Below are positions 41,481 to 50,038 of a stretch of 64,000 nt of DNA, one piece after another (within the stretch, counting starts at the first letter, position 1; each line of letters starts with the position of its first letter). The DNA comes from Candidatus Zixiibacteriota bacterium (lineage in GTDB: Bacteria; Zixibacteria; MSB-5A5; SM23-73-2): positions 26,283-90,282 of the forward strand of contig JAUWYR010000003.1 of assembly GCA_030615745.1 (NCBI GenBank), in the 5' to 3' direction. The notes below the pieces were generated by a model. It worked only from the letters and a program-made list of their open reading frames with translations, was not told the origin of the DNA and did no database searches. A program made the translations under genes and the position numbers.

Positions 41481-41578
41481 CCTTTGCAAAGGATGATGAT
41501 TGATTAAGATAGATTAGGGATATACAAAGCTTTTTGAGGTAACTAACAAAAACTTAAAGAAGTAACTAGGAGGTTACC

Positions 41579-42544
41579 ATGAAAAAATTTTCTCACGCCT
41601 GGTTGGCTTTTATGGCTATAAAAAGGCTGGAAGAAGCCAAGCTATCTGGTTCAGATCGAAAATATGCTGATAACCTTATCCGATGGTTCAAAAATCATAG
41701 GGACGATGTAACCCAAGGAGCCTGGTATCCTGATGCGGTGATAAAAGATATGGCTAACAGCCACGTCCTAAAACATACTCCTGATGATAAGGGTGAAAAC
41801 AGGTTTAAGCGGCTTCCCGCTACCTATTTAAATTACAAGCACGGCAAAACCTCTCCCTTAAGGAAAAAACCCTTCACAGTAGATGAGCATGACAATTTAC
41901 CCGATCGCTGTGAATCCATCGCTCATTCGGTGATCGATCATCTTAAGATGCAGGAAAGCGAGGAGAAAGGTTCACCTGTTTCGCCGACCGATAATCAGAT
42001 CGCGCTTTTGCTTTTCATGCTGAGTCATTACATTGCCGATGCGCACGTACCTTTCCACTGCGACAGCAGGAGATTTTCAGAGGGAATGAATCTTCACGGA
42101 AAGTTGGAAGGGGAATGGGAGAAGATGATTAAAAACTATTACCAGGTTGATTACGATAACAGTCGATTCTTTTATGATCCGAATGGATATCCCCTGAGGG
42201 AGCCTAAGGCTTTAAAAGACTATAATAAATCTTTTTTGAAATCTGTTGATGTTCAACTGGGAAAAAGGAAATTTTTCATAGGATATGGAACCAAGAACAA
42301 AAACGTCTGGGATTTCATGAATGCCATTTGCCAGTATTCATATCTTTTATCCTTTTGTTTCATCCCAGAGGATTATGATCACACTAATGTGCCCAAAAGA
42401 AAATGGAGCTCTTTGGGCAGTATCTCCTTTGATGATTTCAATGAGGCTGTCATCTCGGATGCGATTGATTCGATTGCCCGGGTTTGGTTCAGGGTATGGC
42501 GAAGGTATCTGAAATGGGAAAGGAAACAGAGAGCCAAAAAATGA
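41579..42544 (+). CDS. Zinc-dependent phospholipase C / S1-P1 nuclease-like protein
   Basis: A 321-residue helical protein. Metal-ligand-like residues are spread as in the phospholipase C / P1 nuclease fold: SHAWLAFMA at the start, GAWYPDAV, SIAHSVIDHL, LSHYIADAHVPFHCD and NLHGKLEGEWE. No signal peptide is obvious, unlike secreted phospholipase C, so it may act inside the cell or be exported differently. AGGAGGTTACC precedes the ATG. The substrate is unknown. It shares its upstream promoter block with the AbiJ-like gene at 42939. Confidence 0.72.
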   Translation: MKKFSHAWLAFMAIKRLEEAKLSGSDRKYADNLIRWFKNHRDDVTQGAWYPDAVIKDMANSHVLKHTPDDKGENRFKRLPATYLNYKHGKTSPLRKKPFTVDEHDNLPDRCESIAHSVIDHLKMQESEEKGSPVSPTDNQIALLLFMLSHYIADAHVPFHCDSRRFSEGMNLHGKLEGEWEKMIKNYYQVDYDNSRFFYDPNGYPLREPKALKDYNKSFLKSVDVQLGKRKFFIGYGTKNKNVWDFMNAICQYSYLLSFCFIPEDYDHTNVPKRKWSSLGSISFDDFNEAVISDAIDSIARVWFRVWRRYLKWERKQRAKK

Positions 42545-42647
42545 ATGATTCCGACAATACAGATTCTTTTTGTTTTTCAGCAGTGGGGATTGCCAAGGCA
42601 ACTTCCAACTAAGAAAGCTTTGTAGTTGAAGTAAAATTCGCACTTTT

Positions 42648-42827
42648 TTGCGGTGGCGTCAGGAGTTTCCTTCTGACGCATGATTTCTCTGTCGGGAGGT
42701 AACTCCCGACAGCACAAAAAAATAGATTTTTATATTGGAGTATCAACCTTTAGGTTGATAAGTAAAGCTGAAGCTTTACACTCCAGATAGATTTCTTCCA
42801 ATTGACAGAGAAAAGATTGAAAAAAAC
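42648..42827. repeat. Palindromic mosaic before the AbiJ-like gene
   Basis: Contains GCGTCAGGAG...TTCTGACGC, CTGTCGGGAG-gtaa-CTCCCGACAG, ATCAACCTTTAGGTTGAT and the uninterrupted GTAAAGCTGAAGCTTTAC (42762-42779). The stretch ATTGACAGAGAAAAGATTG after it recurs at 41449 before the phospholipase-like gene. Confidence 0.85.
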
Positions 42828-42855
42828 TTGATTTTCTCAGAGTAGAGGATAAATT
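42828..42855 (+). promoter_or_regulatory. Promoter of the AbiJ-like gene
   Basis: TTGATT, 16 bases, TAAATT, about 85 bases before the start codon. Confidence 0.55.
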
Positions 42856-42938
42856 AGCAAAAGTAAAGAACAAACGAAGTAAGTTCTATCATTAATAAAT
42901 ATGCCTTTTTACAAGGGCAGGAAATATTAGGAGACTAT

Positions 42939-43793
42939 ATGGAGTCATTTTCTCAACGAAAAGGTATCAAACTGGTTAAAAGTGTTGTGCAAGTTGATTC
43001 TATGGATGACGAGTTGAGAAATAGTTTATGGAATGCCTTAACTATTTATTATTGGAATCGCGTAAAGCGCAATACTTTAGGGGATTATTATCTTGCTAAC
43101 GACCATAACGTGGAAGTTCTATGTGAGCGATTATGGCTGAATCATTTTAAGATACCTCTTGACACTTTGCCGACAAGTTGGCCGAATGCCCGCAATAAAA
43201 TACGACAACATTTTTTTAACTGTCAATGGAATGAAGTTTATGATTTTGTAGAATTTGTTGCTATACAATATCCCGATGAATCTGAGAACCGGGAGTTTAT
43301 GAAGTTTTGTAATACAGTATTAGAGCAGGAATTGTCTGCCTACCGTTTCGTTGGAGAAATGATTACTCAAATAACTTCAAAGGAAGAAATCTCTGAAATT
43401 GAAGAAGCCTTGAAGATTCCTTTAAAACCTGTTAATGACCACTTGAGAAGGGCACTGGATCTATTTTCAGATAGGAAATCCCCTGATTACAGAAATTCTA
43501 TTAAAGAGTCTATACTTGCTGTTGAGGCAATTTGTAAATTAATAACCGGCGACGCTAAAGCAACATTAGGACAATGCTTAAAAGTAATAAAAGATAAAGT
43601 TGGCTTACATCCTGCTTTAGAAAAAGCCTTTAATAACCTTTATGGATATACAAGTGATGCAGAAGGAATACGACATGCCCTTTTAGATGAATCCAATCTG
43701 GATTTTGAAGATGCGAAGTTTATGTTAGTAGCTTGTTCAACCTTCATCAATTATCTGATATCGAAATCATCAAAAGCAGGAATCAAAATATGA
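42939..43793 (+). CDS. AbiJ-like abortive infection protein
   Basis: A 284-residue soluble protein. The N-terminus (FSQRKGIKLVKSVVQVDSMDDELRNSLWNAL) is typical of the AbiJ N-terminal domain 4 found in phage-defence proteins. The C-terminal half (about 170-284) is helical and resembles the HEPN-like Abi C-terminal domain (SIKESILAVEAICKLITG, GYTSDAEGIRHALLDE). Such proteins are thought to stop growth on infection, probably by cutting RNA; here this is inference. GGAGACTAT precedes the ATG. The stop overlaps the ATG of a UbiA gene (ATGA), an odd pairing for a defence gene. Confidence 0.8.
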   Translation: MESFSQRKGIKLVKSVVQVDSMDDELRNSLWNALTIYYWNRVKRNTLGDYYLANDHNVEVLCERLWLNHFKIPLDTLPTSWPNARNKIRQHFFNCQWNEVYDFVEFVAIQYPDESENREFMKFCNTVLEQELSAYRFVGEMITQITSKEEISEIEEALKIPLKPVNDHLRRALDLFSDRKSPDYRNSIKESILAVEAICKLITGDAKATLGQCLKVIKDKVGLHPALEKAFNNLYGYTSDAEGIRHALLDESNLDFEDAKFMLVACSTFINYLISKSSKAGIKI

Positions 43794-44686
43794 CCCTTAA
43801 AACCTATTTCCTCGAAACCCGCCCCCAGTTTTTAATTCTTTCTTTGGTCCTTGTGATCTTAGGAACTTCTATCGCATATTATGATGGATATTTTCATCCA
43901 GTGCATACCCTTTTAGTTCTTGTAGGACTTCTTCTTGTGCATATAGCTGTTAATACTTTGAACGACTATTTTGACTACAAAAGCGGTATTGATCTTAAAA
44001 CAAAAAGAACCCCGTTCAGCGGTGGGAGCGGTGTTCTGGTATCAGGAGAGCTTTCTGCAAAAAAGACCTTCTGGTTTGGCACAATTTCTTTTATGCTCGC
44101 AGTTCCGATAGGCATTTACTTTATCCTCACCAAGGGATGGTTTCTTTTGCCCATTTTTGTTGTTGGCACATTATTAGTGTTCTTTTACAACACTTACTTT
44201 ACAAAGTTAGGCTTGGGTATGCCTGAATTTTGTGCTGGTCTTGGAATGGGCACTTTACCTGTTCTGGGGATATATCTTATCCTTAGCAGAGGTTTTTCAT
44301 CCTCTGCTCTTTTTGCATCTATACCCTCAGGAATTTTAGTTTGCAATCTTTTGCTTCTGAATGAAATTCCTGATGCTGAGGCAGATAAGATCGGGGGAAG
44401 GAAGACTCTGCCGATTATACTGGGAAAAGATAGGACAGCAATAATATATTCAGGTTTAACCCTTTTGGTCTATGTCTGGATTATCTTGGGCGTAATGGGA
44501 CAAATTATGCCTCCCCTCACATTGATTGCACTCTTTACCTTGCCTTTTGCATTTAAGGCAATCAGTGGTTCATTCGCACATACTGATACAAGTAAGATGC
44601 TCCCGGCTCAGGGTGCGAATATAATGGTGGTATTGCTCACTCAATTTCTTTTGGGGATAGGGTATATATTGGCAAAAGTTATATGA
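43790..44686 (+). CDS. UbiA-family prenyltransferase (MenA-like)
   Basis: A 298-residue membrane prenyltransferase with about eight or nine helices. Both Asp-rich motifs are present: NDYFDYKSGID (NDxxDxxxD) and NEIPDAEADKIGGRKTL. The overall pattern, with an N-terminal YFLETRPQFLILS, fits 1,4-dihydroxy-2-naphthoate octaprenyltransferase (menaquinone pathway), but other UbiA roles are possible and no men genes are near. The ORF track starts at 43733 inside AbiJ; the ATG at 43790, overlapping the AbiJ stop, keeps the family's N-terminus. An abiJ-ubiA operon is unusual. Confidence 0.85.
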   Translation: MTLKTYFLETRPQFLILSLVLVILGTSIAYYDGYFHPVHTLLVLVGLLLVHIAVNTLNDYFDYKSGIDLKTKRTPFSGGSGVLVSGELSAKKTFWFGTISFMLAVPIGIYFILTKGWFLLPIFVVGTLLVFFYNTYFTKLGLGMPEFCAGLGMGTLPVLGIYLILSRGFSSSALFASIPSGILVCNLLLLNEIPDAEADKIGGRKTLPIILGKDRTAIIYSGLTLLVYVWIILGVMGQIMPPLTLIALFTLPFAFKAISGSFAHTDTSKMLPAQGANIMVVLLTQFLLGIGYILAKVI

Positions 44687-44721
44687 ATATAAGTTTTTTT
44701 TCAGCAAAAGTGTGGCTTTTA

Positions 44722-44790
44722 AATAGTTGCGTCAGGAGCTCTACTCCTGACGCTTGAAAGGGGTGTCAGGACTGAGGTCCTGACACAACA
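44722..44790. repeat. Palindromic modules after the UbiA gene
   Basis: GCGTCAGGAGCTCTACTCCTGACGC followed by GTGTCAGGACTGAGGTCCTGACAC. The first is identical to the copy at 41106. Confidence 0.85.
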
Positions 44791-44796
44791 ACAAAA

Positions 44797-45633
44797 ATGT
44801 TTATGAAAATAATCGACTTAACGAATAAGTATATAAAACACATTTTGGACGATGGGAACTTAGCTTCTTATGAAAAGTCATATCCTGCTTTATTCCAGCA
44901 TTATTTTCGATACTGGGCTAAGAGAAAATATTTTTCAAAGACATTGAACAAAGCAGAGGTTAAAAAGAGATTGAATCTAATAGAGCCAAGACTTTCAAGG
45001 GTCGAGAAGAAAATCAGCAAATTTGGTTTTAATATCTCTTTTTTGAAAATAGTTCTTTTTGTTGGACAGAGCACGTCCAACGGTCATGTGTTCAGAGAAA
45101 ATAAAGAGTTTATTGTTTGGATACCGATCGAGGCATACTCCACACCTTTACAGGTCGATGTATTTATTACTCACGAAATTATACATTCTTTACACTACTT
45201 AAAATCGCCAGATTTTTACTTTAATAATTTCAATGAAAAAAGATTGATCTCACGTCAGTTGATAACCGAAGGGGTTGCCACCTATCTGACAAAACATATA
45301 ATTAAAATTACTCAAGCCAAAGCGCTTTGGGCTGATTTTCTTTCAAAAGAAAAAACAAAAATCTGGTTTCGTGAATGCCAGCAAAAAGAAAAAGAATTAT
45401 TCAAGTTCGTGCTAAAAAATTTTTCTTCTATCAATCCTGAAATCTCACTTTTCTATGCAAAAAATCCTCGGAATATTTATGAGTTCAGAGCTGGATATTT
45501 TGTGGGATTGAAGCTTTTGGATCGAATAGTCAAAACTAAAAAAATAAATCCAAAAAATTTACTTGGTATCCCAAAGAAAAAATTTAAAAAAATGATATTG
45601 GAAGAGTTGAGATTAGGTAGCGTAAGTTGTTGA
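44797..45633 (+). CDS. Predicted zinc metallopeptidase (HExxH)
   Basis: A 278-residue protein with a gluzincin-like site: THEIIHSLHY (HExxH) and, about 30 residues later, LITEGVATYL (candidate third ligand Glu). This layout is seen in DUF2268-type and related predicted peptidases. No signal peptide or membrane helix is evident, so it is probably cytoplasmic. The rest is basic and helical. No Shine-Dalgarno is clear; the ATG two codons later (44803) is an alternative start. The palindromic repeats end right before it. Confidence 0.72.
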   Translation: MFMKIIDLTNKYIKHILDDGNLASYEKSYPALFQHYFRYWAKRKYFSKTLNKAEVKKRLNLIEPRLSRVEKKISKFGFNISFLKIVLFVGQSTSNGHVFRENKEFIVWIPIEAYSTPLQVDVFITHEIIHSLHYLKSPDFYFNNFNEKRLISRQLITEGVATYLTKHIIKITQAKALWADFLSKEKTKIWFRECQQKEKELFKFVLKNFSSINPEISLFYAKNPRNIYEFRAGYFVGLKLLDRIVKTKKINPKNLLGIPKKKFKKMILEELRLGSVSC

Positions 45634-45691
45634 AAATTAAAATATCATCTTTCGCCCCATAGAAAAAAGCGGGGCGACTACCATAATCAGG

Positions 45692-45755
45692 CTTTGAAGT
45701 AAAGCTGAAGTTGAAGATCCCCCCGCCTCAGGCGGGGGCCTTTACGCTCCAGAAT
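45692..45755. repeat. GTAAAGCTGAAG module filled with a GC-rich palindrome
   Basis: GTAAAGCTGAAG, then GATCCCCCCGCC-tca-GGCGGGGGC, then CTTTACGCTCCAG. Compared with the empty module at 42762 a palindrome has been inserted at the centre, at nearly the same position as in 41384-41429 but with a different inserted sequence. Confidence 0.85.
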
Positions 45756-45852
45756 GTTATTCTTATTCAAAAATAATCTCAAATCCCACTAAACTTATTT
45801 TATAAATGTTTCGATTCAGATTAATAAGAAGATTGAAATCTTTCAAGAAAAA

Positions 45853-46632
45853 ATGTCTTTTATTTTATACATTTTCATCATCCTCTTCGGCTTGGCTATT
45901 GGAAGCTTTTTGAATGTCTGTATCTACAGGATTCCTTCAGGCAAATCTATTCTTTTCCCAAGCTCTTTTTGTCCAAAATGCAAAAAGAAGATTTTTTTTA
46001 GAGATAATATTCCACTTTTAAGTTATATTTTGTTAAAAGGGAGATGTCGAAACTGCAAAACTAAAATATCTGTCAGATACCCTCTGGTTGAATTTTTATC
46101 CGCAATATTGTTTTTTTCCATCTTTTTGAAATCAGGATTCAGCTGGGAAAGTTTAGCTTATGTTTTTTTAGGCTCATCACTTATTGTCATCTTTTTTATA
46201 GATTTGAAGCACAGGATAATTCCTGATGTTATCACACTTCCGGGAATAGGTGTTGGGTTGGTCTTCTCTTTTTTAGTTCCAGAGATGAATGTGGTCAATT
46301 CTTTGATCGGGCTTTTGGTTGGGGGAGGGCTTTTCTTTCTCTTTGCCATATTAGGTGAAGCTATTTTTAAAAAGGAGAGCTTGGGTGGAGGTGATATAAA
46401 ATTAGCTGGTATGCTCGGTGCTTTTTTAGGATGGGAGAAGATATTTTTAGTATTTTTCCTTTCAGCGATTTTGGGAAGCATAATCGGGATTATCTTTATG
46501 TTCTTTTCGGAGGAGGTTAGAAAAAAGAAAATTATCCCTTTTGGACCTTTTTTGGCAATAGCTACTTTTTTAGGTATTTTCTGGGGGGAAAAGTTGATCA
46601 GGTTCTATCTTGAGACCTTCATCGGTTTTTAG
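45853..46632 (+). CDS. pilD: Prepilin peptidase / N-methyltransferase
   Basis: A 259-residue bifunctional A24-family membrane protease that cuts and methylates prepilins. N-terminal GSFLNVCIYRIPSGKSI and the four-Cys zinc region (CPKCKKKIFFRDNIPLLSYILLKGRCRNCK split over CPKC and CRNC) are followed by VRYPLVEFL. Catalytic aspartates are in FIDLKHRIIPDVITLP and SLGGGDIKLAGMLGAFLG. Six or more further helices follow. It is the likely processing enzyme for the two pilins at 33923 and 34522. A sensor kinase lies downstream. Confidence 0.95.
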   Translation: MSFILYIFIILFGLAIGSFLNVCIYRIPSGKSILFPSSFCPKCKKKIFFRDNIPLLSYILLKGRCRNCKTKISVRYPLVEFLSAILFFSIFLKSGFSWESLAYVFLGSSLIVIFFIDLKHRIIPDVITLPGIGVGLVFSFLVPEMNVVNSLIGLLVGGGLFFLFAILGEAIFKKESLGGGDIKLAGMLGAFLGWEKIFLVFFLSAILGSIIGIIFMFFSEEVRKKKIIPFGPFLAIATFLGIFWGEKLIRFYLETFIGF

Positions 46633-46690
46633 ACTTCTTTTCCCTTTGCGGTCTTAATCACTCACCAATTAGTAAAAGTCTGAGCTAACC

Positions 46691-46723
46691 TGCCGATAAA
46701 ATTAATGATAAATTTTATCGGCA
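46691..46723. terminator. Perfect hairpin after pilD
   Basis: TGCCGATAAAATT-aatgata-AATTTTATCGGCA, 13-bp stem, AT-rich. The ORF-track start of the histidine kinase (46705) falls in its loop. A GATCCGTACGGAGATGCTCCGC palindrome follows (46731-46752). Confidence 0.7.
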
Positions 46724-46785
46724 ATCTCTTGATCCGTACGGAGATGCTCCGCATAAATCAAAAGTTTATTCGAAGAATGTTTCAC

Positions 46786-48651
46786 ATGGAGAAAATTTTG
46801 GCTTGGTTAAAGCAAAAATTTAGCTTTGGCTACGAGAAGGAGATAAGACTTTCTCTTTTGGTTTTCATACTCTTTTTAGTCCTTTTAAATTTCGGCACAT
46901 TTTTCCTTTTCGCCAAAACAAAACTTGAATTAGAAAGACAATTTGATCTGAAATTAAAATCAGTTGCAACATCCTGTGCATTTTTATGGAAAAACTCCAA
47001 AGATAAAACCTCCAAATCTTTCCAAAAAATGTTGGAGAGATTAGCTTTTGAAACAGAAGTTAAAAAGATCGCTTACTTAAATCAAAAAGGGGAGGTTTTA
47101 ATCTCCACATCCTCTTTTAATAAAGAATCTGAAGGATCTATAGGAAAAGATTATTCTGGATTTAAAGATACAACAAAAAGAACCGGATATTTTTATAATA
47201 TTTCTTCACCAGATAAAAAAAGACTCTTGAGAAGCTATCTCTATCCGATATTTGATAACGTAACTAAATCGAATATCCTGATTGTTGTTCAATCAGAGGC
47301 AAAGGCTCTTTTTGAAATCGAGAGGCTTTCTAAAATAGAATCGATACTAAGGGGGGCAGGTGTTTTAGCTGCGCTTTTCTTAGCATTTTTTTTCATCCGG
47401 ACAATTCTTAAACCATTTTCTATACTGAGAAAAAAAGCTTTTGAAGCAAAAAAGGAATCGAAGCCACAGAAATCAGATGTTGATTTCGTGATTCAGGTTT
47501 TTTCAGATACCATAGCTGAGCTCAGAAAGAAGGAAAAGATCTTAGAAAAGTTATATCAGGGGACAAAAAAGGATGCGGAAAGGCAATCTTTGTTAAATGA
47601 ATATATTCTAAAAAGCATCTCGAGTGGTGTAATTGTATGCGATAAAGAGGGTAAAATTATAAGATTGAATAAATCCGCTTTGAAAATCTTAGGTCAATCT
47701 CAAGATTATCTCTTTAATCAGCCTTACACAAAAGCTCTGGAAGAATTTGACCAAATGGAGCAGCTTTTAGATCAGGCTTTAAAAGAGAAAAAATTTTGCT
47801 CCAATAAAGAAATAGAAATTCAAGATAGGGAGGGTAAAAAAATCTGGCTGGGGATTTCAACCTCTTTAATTAAAAATGAGGCAGAGGAAATTTTAGGAGT
47901 TATCATGTTTTTAAATGATTTCACCGAGCTAAAGAGATTGCAGGAGGAGATGGCTTTTAAGGAGAAGATGGCAGTTTTAGGGGAGACGTCAGCTGGACTG
48001 GCTCATGAGCTAAGGAACTCCATGGTCTCAATTTTGGGATTTAGTAAACTTCTCAAAAAACTTCTTTTAACTGATGATTCAACCAAAGATATCTTAGAAG
48101 GAATAATAAACGAGTCGTGCGGGATGGAGGTGATGCTCAAAAAGTATTTGAACATCACAAAACCATTGGAGATAGTTCCAACAAAATTTAATATTGAAAA
48201 TACTATAAAGGAAGCACAAAGAAACATAAAAAGGAAAGCTACCAATGTAAAATTTGAATTGAAAATAAAGAAAAATTTACCACATCTTACAGGCGACCCA
48301 TTGCTTTTGAAGCAAGTTTTTCAGAACCTTTTTCAGAATGCTATAGAATCTATGCCTTCAGGAGGAAAACTTTCAGTTTATGTTAAGGTCGAAGGTGGCT
48401 TTTTGGAAACTGTTATCTCCGATACTGGATATGGAATTCCTAAAGAGAACTTAAACAAAATCTTCAACCCATTTTTTAGCTCAAAACAAACAGGGATGGG
48501 GTTAGGATTGAGCTTGGTTAAAAAGATAATAACATCACATAAGGGGAGAATAGAGGTGGAGAGTGAGGAAGGGAAGGGGACGACTTTTAAAGTTTATTTG
48601 CCTATACAATTAAAAGTTGAGGTTAAAAAAGAGGAAAAAGTGAGAAAATAA
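46786..48651 (+). CDS. Membrane sensor histidine kinase (NtrB/PilS-like)
   Basis: About 621 residues. Two transmembrane helices (LSLLVFILFLVLLNFGTFFLF and GVLAALFLAFFFIRTIL) bracket a periplasmic sensor of about 150 residues. A PAS domain (about 285-395), the H-box GLAHELRNSMVSILGF and a HATPase with FQNLFQNAIESMPSGG, DTGYGIPKENL and GMGLGLSLVKKI follow. The ORF-track start lies in a hairpin loop and reads through a palindrome, so the ATG at 46786 is chosen, although it lacks a clear Shine-Dalgarno. No response regulator is adjacent. The AHELRNSM type, the position by pilD and the sigma-54-type pilin promoter make a PilS-like role plausible. Confidence 0.87.
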   Translation: MEKILAWLKQKFSFGYEKEIRLSLLVFILFLVLLNFGTFFLFAKTKLELERQFDLKLKSVATSCAFLWKNSKDKTSKSFQKMLERLAFETEVKKIAYLNQKGEVLISTSSFNKESEGSIGKDYSGFKDTTKRTGYFYNISSPDKKRLLRSYLYPIFDNVTKSNILIVVQSEAKALFEIERLSKIESILRGAGVLAALFLAFFFIRTILKPFSILRKKAFEAKKESKPQKSDVDFVIQVFSDTIAELRKKEKILEKLYQGTKKDAERQSLLNEYILKSISSGVIVCDKEGKIIRLNKSALKILGQSQDYLFNQPYTKALEEFDQMEQLLDQALKEKKFCSNKEIEIQDREGKKIWLGISTSLIKNEAEEILGVIMFLNDFTELKRLQEEMAFKEKMAVLGETSAGLAHELRNSMVSILGFSKLLKKLLLTDDSTKDILEGIINESCGMEVMLKKYLNITKPLEIVPTKFNIENTIKEAQRNIKRKATNVKFELKIKKNLPHLTGDPLLLKQVFQNLFQNAIESMPSGGKLSVYVKVEGGFLETVISDTGYGIPKENLNKIFNPFFSSKQTGMGLGLSLVKKIITSHKGRIEVESEEGKGTTFKVYLPIQLKVEVKKEEKVRK

Positions 48652-48717
48652 CTCAGGCAGTGATTTCTGTTACTCTTTCTCTTGATGCATACGCAAATAT
48701 GTGGTATCAGTGATATT

Positions 48718-49110
48718 TCTACCCCACCTTGAGGCAAGGTGGGGATACCGGATAGCTCGATAGTAAATGAAAAGCGGTAACTCAAGGCTTTAGCCTTGAA
48801 AAAAACTCAATCCTGCCTTCCCGGCTAGAGAAAGATTGAGTTACGAACTCCACTCATAGGGCGGGATCAATTCCCGCCTCTATGAAATTACTTATATTTT
48901 GTTGGCGCATCAATAAATTGATGCACTCCAACACCTAAATTTCTATTGCAAAAAGTAATAGACTATTTTCAGTAAGGTCTGGATTTTAGTCTAAAAAATA
49001 TTATATTATCTACAAAACGACAGATTGTGTGGAGACCTCTATTTCGGTAGCCGGCCCGCTTTTAGCGGGACGAAAATGTAGCTTACGCCCATATGGGCGG
49101 CTACCACTTC
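48718..49110. repeat. Palindromic modules in a 540-base gene-free stretch
   Basis: Includes CCCCACCTTGAGGCAAGGTGGGG (48722-48745), CTCAAGGCTTTAGCCTTGAAAA, TAGGGCGGGATCAATTCCCGCCTC, CATCAATAAATTGATGC and CCCGCTTTTAGCGGG with CGCCCATATGGGCGGCTACC. No ORF of interest is seen between 48652 and 49187. Confidence 0.75.
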
Positions 49111-49187
49111 AAAACACAGTTTTCACACACCCTGATGATGTGCACCAACGGATAAAATTATGGACTTGACTAAAGATATTTGATGTT

Positions 49188-49802
49188 ATGCAATTTAAAG
49201 ATAAATCTGAGGTAAGAAAATATGTCTGGGATTTGATGTTCGAAAAAAAGATCGCCATCTTCCCTTTGCCCCCTCATGGAAGGATTCCCAATTTTAGCCA
49301 GGCGAAAAAAGCCTGTTTTTTCATAAAAAGATTGCCTGAGTATAAAGATTCAAGATGCATCTTTTGCGGACCAGACAGTGTTTTAAGACCTCTTAGAGAT
49401 CTTGTGCTTTCAGATGGAAAGATACTGGCTTATGCTACTCCCCATATGAGGGAAATGAAGATGATAAGACCTAACCTGTCCAATCAGGAAAAAGAGAAGA
49501 TTAATACCAGCATAAAAGGTCTTATTGAAAAAGGTGAAAAACTTGTGGAGAAAGTTCAGATTGCAGTTGTTGGAAGTGTGGCTGTGGATGAGTTTGGGAA
49601 TAGACTGGGCAAAGGCTCAGGTTATGGAGATAAAGAGATCCAATACTTAAAAGAAAAAAATCTTGTTGAGAAAAATTTTAAAACAGGCACTTTAGTCCAC
49701 ACCGTTCAGTTTTTCGGTGACATTTCAAAATTATCTGAGCCCCACGATATTCCAGTAGATTTCCTCCTCACTCAAAAAAGTTTAATCTTTTGTAAAAGGT
49801 GA
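49188..49802 (+). CDS. MTHFS-like protein (5-formyltetrahydrofolate cyclo-ligase superfamily)
   Basis: A 204-residue protein of the MTHFS-like / NagB-superfamily group. Visible elements: SEVRKYVWDLMFEKK at the start, IPNFSQAKKACFFI and the signature VAVDEFGNRLGKGSGYGDKEIQYL, which matches the G-x-G-x-G-Y-G-D motif of the family. The N-terminal ATP-binding basic residues of true cyclo-ligases are less clear, so it may be the divergent form common in archaea and candidate phyla. TTGACT lies shortly upstream, but no good -10 was found. Confidence 0.82.
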   Translation: MQFKDKSEVRKYVWDLMFEKKIAIFPLPPHGRIPNFSQAKKACFFIKRLPEYKDSRCIFCGPDSVLRPLRDLVLSDGKILAYATPHMREMKMIRPNLSNQEKEKINTSIKGLIEKGEKLVEKVQIAVVGSVAVDEFGNRLGKGSGYGDKEIQYLKEKNLVEKNFKTGTLVHTVQFFGDISKLSEPHDIPVDFLLTQKSLIFCKR

Positions 49803-49943
49803 TTTAAAAAAGTTTTTTAGATTTTTATTTTTAATAAGATTATAAATATTTTCTAACCATTTAAAGAATAAGCGATTTTATCAATCATTTAAAGCAAAGG
49901 ATAAAGATTTTAAATATTTGACAATTTTTTGAATATTTTAATA

Positions 49944-49972
49944 TTGACTTTTAGCAAAATGGATGTTATTTT
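49944..49972 (+). promoter_or_regulatory. Promoter of the dockerin gene
   Basis: TTGACT, 17 bases, TATTTT, about 65 bases before the start; AGGAGGTGAAAT is the ribosome binding site. Confidence 0.6.
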
Positions 49973-50038
49973 AATCAAAATGGCTTTGCAAAACAAGTAA
50001 GACTTATTTTTTCATTCCAAAAAGTTAGGAGGTGAAAT

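Noticed and set aside
46705-46785. N-terminal extension of the histidine kinase called by the ORF track
   Set aside because: The ATG at 46705 sits in the loop of a perfect 13-bp hairpin and the frame then reads through a palindromic repeat. The ATG at 46786 is more credible.
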